Positions 25,321 to 37,000 of a stretch of DNA of 64,000 nucleotides are shown here, piece by piece. Where the stretch lies: NCBI GenBank assembly GCA_013407085.1, contig JACCGJ010001892.1, positions 1 to 64,000 of the forward strand, in the 5' to 3' direction. Each line of letters begins with the position of its first letter. Position 1 is the stretch's first letter. The notes under the pieces were generated by a model that was not told the origin of the DNA, made no database searches, and saw nothing but the letters and a program-made list of their open reading frames with translations. Source of the stretch: Atriophallophorus winterbourni (taxonomy: Eukaryota > Platyhelminthes > Trematoda > Plagiorchiida > Microphallidae). The position numbers were made by a program, and so were the translations under genes.

Positions 25321-25565
25321 ATTTGAGTTAAATCACACAGACCCAAGCGTTGCAATATTTTAGTGTATCCAACATGACAAACCTATAACTAAATTTGCAG
25401 CTTAGTGAAAATTCTTTATCGAAGAGGGCAATATATTTTTGCAACCAAGGAGACCAGATCTCTACCGCAATCTTTAACATAACAGGAGGATAGGAGTTCA
25501 ATATTCTTGATAATATTACAGAAGGAAATCCTCCAAATATCCTTAGACAGATGCTTAACACTCAG
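25320..25565 (-). mobile_element. LINE 3' fragment
   Basis: The minus-strand translation LRIFGGFPSVILSRILNSY followed by AVEIWSPWLQKYIALFDK matches the C-terminal block of the CR1-like family seen at 4.3 and 46.9 kb. The fragment is short and 5' truncated. Confidence 0.65.
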
Positions 25566-26329
25566 CTGACTCATCAACATACGTTTTCCAGTCAACTGTT
25601 TTCTTTAGATTCCCACATATCCATACTCCACTACACAGAAACATACATATTTTTCTAATCCTAAATAGAGAAAGATCCTGTACATCAATAAGAACTGTTG
25701 GAATTGCTGTAATTCGCTGTTTTAAAAATCTCACTAATATTTCAAGCAAACGAGGCGGAATTCGAAATATATTATTACGGCTCCATTTAGGATAATCGAA
25801 ATAACATAATGTTGTAACTGGGAGAAATGTACGAAATGTATTATGATACACATATCTAAGATTAAACTACACACCTAATCTGCTACGTATTCAGATATTT
25901 CAGGAACACATATGCCGCTGTTGGCTTCTTCCCATCTTGTTTCGACGTAGATTTTCATTGTAAGCGCAAGATTGTTTCCTACTCCAAAATTTGCACGTGA
26001 CCACTCATTTCGATTTACAAGTAACAGTGGATTTCGTAGTGGATAAGAGGGAACGTGATGTGGTAACGTAAATTCATTAAAAATCAAAGAGAGTTATGTG
26101 TTTTAAAGTAAAATAAATTGCTTGTACAGGCTTTAGAACAAGAAACATAACCATTAAAGTCAGCTTCTCAGTTTCACACGCTGAATGTTTCTCGATTTAT
26201 AACTAATGCCAACCATTCCAACGCTGGTCGCTTTCACTCATGCCACAACACAAAAAACCAATTTGTCAAACACGTTTATCACCACAAGACAAAAAACTTC
26301 GCTCATTTAAGGGAAGTTTGTAGTCACAA

Positions 26330-26440
26330 CAATAACCTGAAACGTATCAGTCCCGCTTGTCACTCCGACCTGATTTGTAAACGACTCTCGTGCCAACCGG
26401 TAATATTCAAGACCTCGCCACACAGGAATTGTTTAATCGA
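26330..26440 (-). repeat. Dispersed repeat, copy 1
   Basis: Shares blocks TGTCACTCCGACCTGATTTG, CTCGTGCCAACCGGTAAT and CAAGACCTCGCC (plus-strand reading) with the copy at 41,995-42,110, at similar spacing. It is moderately diverged, of unknown class, and no coding domain is recognised. Orientation is arbitrary. Confidence 0.5.
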
Positions 26441-27008
26441 CATTAACGAATTGCATATCGTTCAATAACGGTCGATGTTTTTCATTTCTCCATGCTTACG
26501 TGGATGTTGTCACTTAAATATTCCTAAAGCGACTCCCCAAAGATCCAAATTATTGAGGATTGAAGATTATCATCTTAGGCTTTCGGGAGCTTTCCGTGGT
26601 TGATTTGTAAGGAAAAAACGTTCAGTATTTTTTTCGAAATCTAGTAATAAAAGTTCATCGCCAACGTATTTTGAACCTCTAAATTGTTAATATTTCCAAA
26701 ACAATATGCACTACCAGGTCGATCGGCGCGGTTTTTTGGTGTCTATGCGCTTTTGGTTCAGTAGCTGATAGCAGCATTCGAGCTTATTCAGTTTTACCGT
26801 CAATTAAGTCTATATAATGCTCGACGTCACAAATTAATCTCCTCATAGATGATTTTTTCAGATAGATTGCATTATTTATTCAATTGGCTTAGCAAAGACA
26901 GAATCGGTGAAGCTTTAACAGTAAAACGATCATGCAGTATTAAATAGCTTTGCAGGACAGTTTTGTATTTTGTTACTCTGTCTATTATACACATAATTAC
27001 AGATAAGT

Positions 27009-27053
27009 ACACGCACAGACACGCACACACACACACATATATATATATATATA
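27009..27053 (+). repeat. CA/TA microsatellite
   Basis: A run of CA dinucleotides grades into TA dinucleotides, about 45 bp in total. Confidence 0.9.
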
Positions 27054-27769
27054 ATGTTCCGCAGCTTAATGTGTAAATGAAGTTACACATGTATTTCAAT
27101 TAACAAAAAATATATGGGGCATTCTCTAAACGCTCGAAGTAAAACTACAATCCACACAGACATTTTGTGTTTAAACAAATTTGTATAAAAACTACATCTC
27201 CAGGGGTACACATATAGTTACTCAGCACAAAATGCCTAATATATTTTAAACGTGCCAAAAGATTCAATCTGGTAAAGGTCTTTACTTTTCAAATTAGAAT
27301 AATAATATTGCTTGCACGCCGATATTCCGTCAATTCTTATCGCATTCTCATAAAATCATAGAAAATTTTCAACGCTTGCTAAATTTCAACACCAATGTTA
27401 TATGTTCTCTTTTCATGGAATAGCTACCCGATAGAAGATTTATCTCAATAATTCCCACAATTTATAAGCAACATCATAACAAAAAAGTAAAACATATACT
27501 TCTATGCTGTACACCGTCGCAATATGTTCGTTAGTTTTTATGAAAATTCATTATATTATTATATTCTTCAATTCTCGAATCTCCGTTCTCACGAAAATGA
27601 TGCCTTCCTTGTCATTTCAAAAAAAATGTTTTCAGTAGCAACAAAAGAAAATGTATGGATTTATAGATTATTATACACCTACATATACTGTTCTTCATTC
27701 ATATTAATATTTGTGCTCCTTTTTCTCATTTAATTTTCCGAATAAAATATCACACAGAATAAACGGTTT

Positions 27770-27846
27770 ACTTTTTTTCAGTTACTCCACGATGTATAAA
27801 TAATTATATATGATATTAAACAATCCACTGATATGTTATAACAAAC
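27770..27846 (+). promoter_or_regulatory. Splice acceptor and 5' leader of kazrin
   Basis: A strong acceptor (CTTTTTTTCAG, ending at 27,781) lies 65 nt upstream of the proposed start ATG at 27,847. An in-frame TGA at 27,829 closes the frame upstream, so the coding start is within this exon. Three short upstream ATGs occur in the leader (for example at 27,792). The acceptor could join a non-coding first exon or a trans-spliced leader, which flatworms use on a subset of mRNAs; the sequence does not decide between these. Confidence 0.45.
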
Positions 27847-28045
27847 ATGCTTCAGTATTTGGATTCAGATGATGATTTCGAAAGTGTATCGGACCTTTCA
27901 AAACTTGATGATGATCACCTGTACTCAAGTTGCGTTAATGAATCTTTCACGGAGGCCCCAAACGCCTCATCACACTCGCATGAAACTTCAATGTTTTCAA
28001 AGAATCAATCAGGATCTGTATTCGATTTGAATGCAAAACTTCAAG
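27847..28045 (+). CDS. KAZN: Kazrin exon 1 (N-terminus)
   Basis: Starts at the ATG at 27,847, which has an A at -3, and encodes an acidic, serine-rich segment (YLDSDDDFESVSDLSKLDDD) ending in DLNAKLQ, where the coiled coil begins. Donor GTAAAA at 28,046, phase 1. An alternative start at an internal acceptor (CTTCAG ending 27,855) cannot be excluded, in which case more N-terminal exons would lie upstream. Confidence 0.65.
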
Positions 28046-31000
28046 GTAAAACAATCATTTTCTCACCAACTTTTTGATAGAACAAACGATTGAGATTCGC
28101 AGACTCAAATCTGAAAAAATAGGCTTTCTGGAACAGATTACAGGACTGTGCAGTGCTGTGGAGTCAAAAGAGCGTGAAATTTATGAGTTGATCCAATCTT
28201 ATGAGCACAAGGTCTCGGATATCGCGCAATATATGAGCGAGGTCAGCTTCGTATAAAAACGCTAAACAAATGCGAGTTGTTTTACCGTTTTTTTCATTTA
28301 GAAATTAATTTGGCAAAAATACCAGGATGTAAAATTTGGAGTAACATAGTTCACTCAAATATGAGCACCCAGGCTATTTTTCTTCTGTTTCTACTACTTC
28401 CGTTATAATATATTTACTTGAGATTGCTCGATTGAAACACTGTTTCTGAAATTAAGTCTTTTTCCAGAAATAATTTAACGGAACTAATAATTTTTCAACC
28501 CGAAATCATTCATGTATTTTAAGAAACAAAAAACATAGCTTGAGCAGTCGATTACTGCCGACAATTCTAGTGTGTACAACATACGAATGCAAAATTTGTT
28601 GTGTTTACTCAACACAAATTTCGCGCAGTTATGATTATGCTCCATTTGATAAATACAGTCGAACATGTTTGCGGTTCACGAACTTCCTCCAACATTCAAA
28701 TGTTCAACACTACTTCATCATCTTTTTCATCACTTGACGATGTATATTGTGATTTCTACTTATTTACCATTCGATTGTATTCACAGGTTCAAGGCATGGT
28801 ATCACAATTAAGCGAAACGTTTAATAAGGAAATCGACACGACAAAATCCAATGGCTGGAACGGGCTCAGGACCAAGGGATCGGATCCTGCAAGCTGCGAT
28901 GTCTCAGAGTGGGATGCATGGAATACGAAAGGCAGAGCATTGTTGAGTGCTCTGTCCGAAAAAGTCGAAACTATTTCATCTAAAAACATGGAAAAAGCAA
29001 AATCTGTTACAAAGAGAACAAGAAGTGAGTTGAAAGAGAGCGATATGCATTATTAGTATCGTCTGATGAGGAATACGTGTGATTTCAAGTGTTTTGTTAG
29101 TTCAGCTAGAAACTTTAATCTATAGAATATATTTTTCTATTTACTAAAAAGCAATAAAGGATATTTTTTAAGTTTTACTCTGTAAAAACAGCCATACACT
29201 TTTTCGTGCAATTGAGGAAATGGGAGCTGTTCAAATTCGCACAATTGTTTAGCCCTGGATTGTGTTTGAACCCACTCAACATTATTACAACTTTATTAAC
29301 CGTCAAAGCTCCTTTTTATAAACTGCCACCGAAAGTTATTGCATTAACCAATGAATTTCTTGCACATGTTACTCGTAATGAATGCATTGAAAGTACACCA
29401 CTTAAGTGATAAAGCCCAAAGATTGAAATTTCGGTGGATGTGAGCAGTAATACATTAAAATAATAGCTAATTTTATAATGCATCACTATTACCGAACTGC
29501 CATTTAGACTACCCACACTTGTGCCGACAAATTTGATGTTTTGGAGAACCGGTTAGGTCAATTGGTATGTGGTCAAAACGCAACAGAACGCCAATCAGTC
29601 AAACGGTTATTACACATGGTAAAAAGTATCACATACACGCTAAATAGTCATTGAAAGATTCACAACCACACCAAAACCTCTACACAGTAACGTTGATTGT
29701 CTGTGTTAGTTGAACTCTGACTAACAAGTGGCGTACCTCAATGCCAAGTCCCGAGGACAATACTCTTTCTGGTGTACGCAAACGATATACCTGAAATTGA
29801 TCGCAGTAAAGTCAATTTATTTGAGCATGACATCAGAGGTTGGACTAACGTGCGCACAATAGAAAAGTGCCAACTTCTACAAAAAGATCTCGAAGCAATC
29901 CATACGTGGTCGTTACGAAACTGCCTACCAATATAACTTCGAAAAATGTAAAATGTTAAACGCCGGTAAATCCTCTCTCTGGTATTGCAACAACTTTCAT
30001 GGGTTATGGAAAATAAAGTCCTGGGTATGTGGATTAGCATTAACATGATGTCTTCACGGCAGTTTTCTATGGCATACAAAACAATCTGTCAATCATTAGC
30101 ACCGCTCATGAGGATCTTCGGTAGTTTAACAAAGTAGGTACTTCCACAAATAATTACCACCGATATCCAGCCAACAATGGCGTACGCTGTTCAAGCATGG
30201 TCGCCGTGGTTACAGAAGTACATGGCTTTGCTGTAACGTGTTTATCACCGTGCTACAAACCTGAATACTGGACTATACATCAGGTAATACGATGAGAGGA
30301 TTGCAACTCTGAACCTACTTGATTTTTCGTACCGCCGGGGTGATTTTATCTTGCTGTTCAACATTCTGTTTATAGTGACTCGTCCACTTGAACACTTGTT
30401 TCCTCGGCAAGAAACACGTGGTGGCAGATCTCATTGCTACTAGTTAATTATTCCACATTCTAGATCGAATTGTCGAAGGTTATTCTTTGCTGTCCGAGTT
30501 TGTTTTATATGGAACTCTCTGCCCTCACTCATCATTTGTGCATCAAGTCTTAACATGTTCAAAGCAAAACTTGAAAATTATATGTTGACCAAATCCAACC
30601 TTGCACCTGAATACACGTGCTGACTTTCCATATGGATAAAACATTTATGTTGTTTTTATGCGTTCCCTATATTTTTAATCTATGATTACTGTAAAGTATT
30701 TACTCTTCATGCCATTAAATCAGTGGTTCTTAACCTGGGTTCGATCGAACCCTAGGGGTTCGGTGAGTCCTTTTCTGGGGTTCGACGGTTTAGCATTGGG
30801 TTTGGGTGGGCTAAGTCTAACGTCCTTGGGTAGTGTTCGTTTTCCTTTTTTCCATTCCGACCTTACTATTTCGGCCATAGCGCTGGTCAAGAACGTAATC
30901 TTCAGATGTTTCGGTCCATCCAGAATACACGTTATTACTTTACGCGCCATGGGACTCACCGGTTTTTCACATGATTTGCACGTGACTTCGGGACAATTCT

Positions 31001-34000
31001 GCGTGTCGACATTCGTCCTATCAGCTGGGCCGGCTGTGACCATTGTTGTCTTCGCCGGGTCCAGGTGCTTGGCAATGAGGTCAAGTTGGTTGATGACTGT
31101 GTAAGTAAGATGGAAGACGTGTCCGATATCGGAAAGATTTCTGTACCCAGGGCACTGAAGCAAGCAATTGTAATGCACTTGGATGAGCTCGCAAAGTCTC
31201 TCGACGGATACTTCCCTACGGGAAACTCATATCCAGCATGGGTGAGACAGCCGTTCACGTTTAGTGTTGCGACAGCAAATGTCAATGATGAATACCTGGA
31301 CGAAATCATTGAACCGCAGGAGAGCCAAGTTCAACAGCAACTCTTCAGAACAACAAAGCTCTCAACGTTTTGGTGTCACCAAGTCGTTGCGTACCCTCTT
31401 ATTGATAAGAAAGCCCAAGAGATTCTCATACCGCTTGTTACAAGATATCTTTGCGAGCAGTCCTTTTCGATGATGGTAAACATAAAAACGAAGAAAATGA
31501 ACAAACTTTGTTGCGAAAATGATATGAGAGTGGCATTTGCCAAAACGAAGCCGCGTATTCCTGAAATTGTCGCTGTGAGGCAACATCAACGGTCACATTG
31601 ATTTGCGGTAAATATTCATTTCGTGTTTGTTTATGTGCGAAATTCATGTTGTGTTGGTTTTTTTCTTTCAACACATTGATTTTGTGTGAAAATGATGCAC
31701 GAGACACTTTGTGCACTTATACAGTATATAGTTATATACATATGTTTCGAATTGGAACAAAAACACATTTTATTTTTCCAACTACGAAGGGTTCGATGAA
31801 TGCATGTATGGAACTTGTAGGGTTCGGTACCACCAAAAAGGTTAAGAACCACTGCATTAAATCTTTGAAATACCTTGAATTTCCTACCTGACGTTCTCGT
31901 TCGATTCATTGCTACGTCATGTTCGTTTAACAGACCTTGACGAATTATAAATCGTTCACTAGCTGACGAAGTCCCGATCTCCGATCTTGTTGACAAACAA
32001 CTTGTCATTTGACTCAATCTTGAAATCTTATAGTACCCAGATTCTTATATTGTGAGATGGATGTTAGTATTGTTTGGAATATTTGTAGCTCGGGTCGTTG
32101 TTGTAGCCAGACTAGTCTGGCAACGAAACGTCCGCTGCAAAATCAACAAGCTCGGAGAACAAATTCAAGTGAGATGGATGTCTTCGGTGTATTCAATGCT
32201 TCGTACTCTTGCGTCTCCGAGAGAGTGGTATGGTGCATGCCACCGGATATCTTGATTGACACATTCTATCACTGCACTTAACGTTCTCAATGGTTGAATA
32301 TGAACTCACCGCATTCAAACAAATACGATTAGACCAATCTCTTTGAAAATGTCTGGATAAATGATTGTTATATGAACATGTTCGTTTCCGTGAACAAACA
32401 TTAATGCCGTTGAAACATTGCTTAAAGACCAAGTAATTATTGTTGAACTTTAGTAACACCATTACTAAGCATTACTAAAAATACATATTTTCGACTACCG
32501 ATTTCCATCCACTAACATTTTAGAAGGTTTGAAAACAATTTTTATGGCATGATTATGTCAAAAATCATGCATTTGCGTGAAAATTCAAACCCCCAAATAT
32601 TGCAAATCTCATAAACATTTTCTGCAACGGTATTCTGAAAAGGTTACACTATTTATTCAGCATAATTCGTGCACAACAGGGATTCTGCGTTGTTCAATTA
32701 TCTCATTTCTATCTGTTGCGGCCCGAGCGAACAAAATTCTTGCAAGTGATTCAGCGAAAACACGAACCTTTCGCAGAATTCAATATTCCGTCATTTGCTA
32801 ATATGCCGATGAGCAGATCGTGTTGCAATAATCCCACATGCAAAGTTTCCTTAGTTAGAAACAGGCTTTTCCTATTTTTGTTGCTGCCATCATTTCAAAC
32901 TCTACGCTTTCCGACCGGTTTCATGTTGTTCATTGTCATCGAGTCGAGACAACATAATTTGCTTTGCTAATTTTTGTATTACAGCGTGGGTAGATTTTCC
33001 AGATGGCGACGAATAGATTTAGCTCATATCAAGTTGCGCATGTCGCTGATAAAGCCTATTTTTATAGCTTGGGTTTACGATATAAACAATGAATAAATGT
33101 TAATACATCGTTATTAATAGCGGCCTCTTATTATTAAGGAACGGTTTCACATATTATAATGATACATGCAACTATATAGCTTGCACGTTTTGTTCAAGTC
33201 TACTACAACTAAATTAACAAGAACCACTCCGGTTATAGAGCATGTTCCACAAACAAAAACAAATCCCGCCGACAAGGAATCGGGAAGCGTAACGGGCGCC
33301 GATTCACTGGAACTCGATTCTCTCCGATCGACCGTTTGTCAGCTGCCTGTGTTTTGTTGGTCGGCAGAGCACGTGCTCTATTGGTTGAGAGAGTATGTGT
33401 GTCTGCCCGGGCCGAATTTGGAATTGGCGCGGACGTTGAAACTCGATGGAAAACAATTGGCTTCATTACCGGCTGCAAAAGCGGATAAGCTGTTTCATTT
33501 AAAGTGAGCAATTCATGACATCTGGTGCAACATTTCTGATACACTTATGAGGCTCAATTTAACGGAGCTAGGCGCCAGACTAATGCACATTTGGGAAAAC
33601 AAGAGGAGAGAGTGGACAGCGTTATTCGATAATGTTCGAAACGCTAGCTCCGAATTAATGTTTAGTAGAACGATGCAAATATCGCTAGTTTATTCGAACT
33701 GTCAGACGTGTTTTAGACCAATTGGATAAAATATTGTTTCGTGAATTTAGCAAAACGCCAGGTTGTTTAGAAGTTGAAATCTTTTACAGGTCCAAACACC
33801 AAGCAAAAATTTCAATTTAAAATGAAAATTATTGTTCGGATTTGCGAAAATGTGATTGTGCGTTTAGTCTGAACGAATGTACTCACACAATGTGTGACGA
33901 TAATCATGAAATGAGTTTTGTCGGCATGCTATCTAACCTTGGTATACTCCGTATTCAACGAAGTTCATGGGAGTATCCCACACACAAAATAAAGCAGCTT

Positions 34001-37000
34001 ATTTCCAAAACTCAATGTTGCGACCTTGATATTTTGCGACTATTGCTATTTGATTGCATAACGGATAATGATCTCGGCTTGTTTGAGTAATTTCATACTT
34101 TGAATCACGATGAATCCATAAAAATAAATTAGGGCTACATAGCAGATACTCATACTAATAAAATCCAGAAGACGTATTCCCAAGAGAGCATACGAATAGA
34201 AACAATCATAGTTGCAGTATCTCAGCCATGGTGCAAATCATGCTGACTGGCGGGCACCTCAGTACACACTGAAAGTTTTTGACCAATTGCTAAACAACGG
34301 ACTGTCTGTGCATCCAGAAAACAGTGCAGTGCTGGTGAAAATAGCATTGCGATAGCAGCGAGCGAACACCCGATTCGTATAAACAATGAAACACCGCTGG
34401 TTGACTAGTATACATTGTCACTCAAATCGATCTTTGTACACGAGTGGTAGATTTGCCTTCGATTTCAACAACTGAGGTCCGTAGGACGTGTGCTTGCAAT
34501 CGATTCGTTAGCATGAAACATTAAAGGTAATCTGTTTTTATCCACTGGAATAGGTGCCTCATTTTTAAACCCTTTCGGGTGCCTATTGTAAAGCAATGTA
34601 TAGTTGTGTTTAAATTTAAACACTTGCTTCCAAAAGTTCAAACACATTTTTCACAATTGCGTAACAGTCAGTTTACAGCCTTAGTGGAAATATTATTTAT
34701 CAATGCATTACGTACAGAAAGTTATACTTTAAGTGTACCGTTAAAAAAAGGATTACCAGTTAACATAATTGCTACACTTAAACTAATCAACGCACTCTTA
34801 TCTACAAGGTTTATAGATTCTAACTCTTTTTCAATTTTGAATTGTTTCACGGTACACTAAAACTTAGCTTGAGTTTACTGCGATGATACAAACAACAAAA
34901 ATTGCAGCATGTTGTGATTATTCCACTATGTGTTCTCTACTTTTTATAAATAATAGGTGTGGCAGTAAAGCACTGTGTTAATACAAGTTACACAATATGT
35001 TTGTGTATCCAAACAGATATAAATTTCCTATAAATAAGATGTTAAAGGTAGTTTGGTCTTACGTGTTTCAATTCACTACGGTTTAACTGTTTCGTGGATA
35101 GGAATCACAATACTGCCATTCACTCCAGTTTCGCTTGCATTGAACATATATGGTATGCCGAATACTCTAGCGATATGCACTAAACAAAAATAAAATAACC
35201 TAATTCGCAAGTCGCATGCAGCACTGCATACAACCGGTTTTCCCTTATGGCTTTTGTTGAAGTCATAGCTTCAGCACGGACAAACTGATGGCTGTGATAT
35301 TTGAACACGTGTTGATTTCACTGCGAATGAGGAAATATTTTCAGATATTAAACTAAGATAATCAGAAATGTTTAATTTAATACAAACGTGCCATCAGTAT
35401 TAACGTGTATGAATTTGAACTACTGTTAAAGATCCTCATGCTGATTATTTAATCGCATTGTTTATTTTATAATTTGAAAACTTGAAAACCTGAAGTTGTC
35501 AATGTGTACACTTGCGAGCGGATCGGATTGTAAAGATTGTATTCAGACCATTGTTTTAGTTATATACTTAATTCTCTCGTTCCAACAGTGTGCTTCGATC
35601 TCAACGCACTGTCAACCTAGTAGTACGGGGTTCAGGTTTCTACACAGATTATAATTTTTGGCTGTAACTTTTTGTCACTGTGAAACTTTCACTAAATGCT
35701 AATCTACAAAATAAAAGATAAAAAGTTATTACATGGTTTAAGTTTTTACTGAGTTAAGTACTTCGTTTGAGAGCGTCCAAACGATTTCGACAAATACACA
35801 CTGCGAACACATTTTCCTTTCGCAAAATCTAGTTGTCTGACACCTGTTAGGAAATGGCTCGAAGAAGCGAAAATACGACGCAAAATATTTGAAATCACTA
35901 ATTTGGTGAATTACTTTTACAAACATTTGTTTGTTATGCAAAATATTCCTTTCACAGAAAAAAACGTTATTTCAACTGCATTTTAGATAAACAAGTTGTG
36001 CTTGTATGCCACTGTTTGATAAGGCCGGTACGACCAACCTGTTCAATCACATGAGCCCATACTCATCTAGACATGGTTTAAACCCATGACCATGAACGAA
36101 AAAGCTCATTTGCATGCATTTACATCACACACAGACACTCATCAGGTTGGGACAGTAGGATCAGAATCCGCGTGCGCTTGAAACAGTGGAAGAATGGTAA
36201 ACAAGGTAAGCATTTATGCCACTGCTGGGTAAGGTTGGTAAGACCAACCTGTTCAATGAGGGGTGTGTGTGTGATTGAAATGCATGCAAATGAGCTTTTT
36301 AGCACTTTAGATATTTTGTAAATCTATTGTGGAGTAAAGTGATGACATCGTAAGTCAACAATGCGCTAACGTAACTGATTTAGTTCCCACCGAATTTTTT
36401 GAGAGCTAACTCATGAATAATATACTCACTCGATATGAATACAGTCTCTGTGCATAAGGGTTAAAGAGCAAGCAGCTTGCTATTATAATATCATATGCTG
36501 AATTAGCTTTAATATTGAAAAGACTGATACTTTTTCCCGATGAAATATGCCATAACTTCCGTGACTTCAAAAAGTGTTTCTTTTGAATAATGGACATAAA
36601 AGTGTACTGATTTGCTAGTATCCTCGGCAATTGCTCACCATAGGGCTGCACGTTATACCGGTCCTATCTTTTTATTAAACGATGCAAAGATTTATTCTTG
36701 TTTATCATATATTTGTACATCGTTCTAGTGACAATGGTTTGCGCCGGAAACTTCAATTAGCACTGGAAGATCTAAGAGTCCATGGATCACCAGGATTGTC
36801 ACGAGTTCCGGGCCCCAGCCATATCGATCCCACATGGATTTGTGATGTTTGGCTACGCAAGCATCTTGGCTTAGCCCATCTATCTCCAATTTTCGCCTAT
36901 CGACGTGTTGATGGTCGAATGCTCGCTAGCCTGATTTCATACCGACCGTTCAGTCGCCGATCAGTCAAGTCTGTGATCAACTTCCGCAACCGGGGTCTAT

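Larger units (their letters stand above)
25570..27780. other. Upstream flank of kazrin; no gene recognised
   Basis: No coding exon could be supported. The stretch includes one copy of a dispersed repeat (26,330-26,440) and a CA/TA microsatellite (27,009-27,053). A promoter or non-coding first exon for the downstream gene may lie here but is not visible by inspection. Confidence 0.4.
29690..31885 (+). mobile_element. LINE 3' half in kazrin intron 3, interrupted by hAT
   Basis: A same-sense CR1-like remnant. It shows SGVPQ, LFLVYANDIPEIDRSKVNLF (RT palm, catalytic ADD replaced by EHD), QLLQKDLEAIHTWSL, AYAVQAWSPWLQKYMALL and HLFPRQETRGGRSHCY. Its 3' untranslated tail (TTTTTATGCGTTCCCTATAT) matches the copies at 45-47.4 and 50.6-51.2 kb. 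A hAT element splits the tail at 30,721-31,854, after which the tail resumes. Confidence 0.8.

Noticed and set aside
30720..31178. 152-codon minus-strand open frame inside the hAT element
   Set aside because: It reads through the terminal inverted repeat and is antisense to the transposase remnant; no domain is recognised.
32052..32281. Possible missing kazrin linker exon in intron 3
   Set aside because: Splice-bounded candidates here do not preserve the required phase 1-1, or have poor acceptors.
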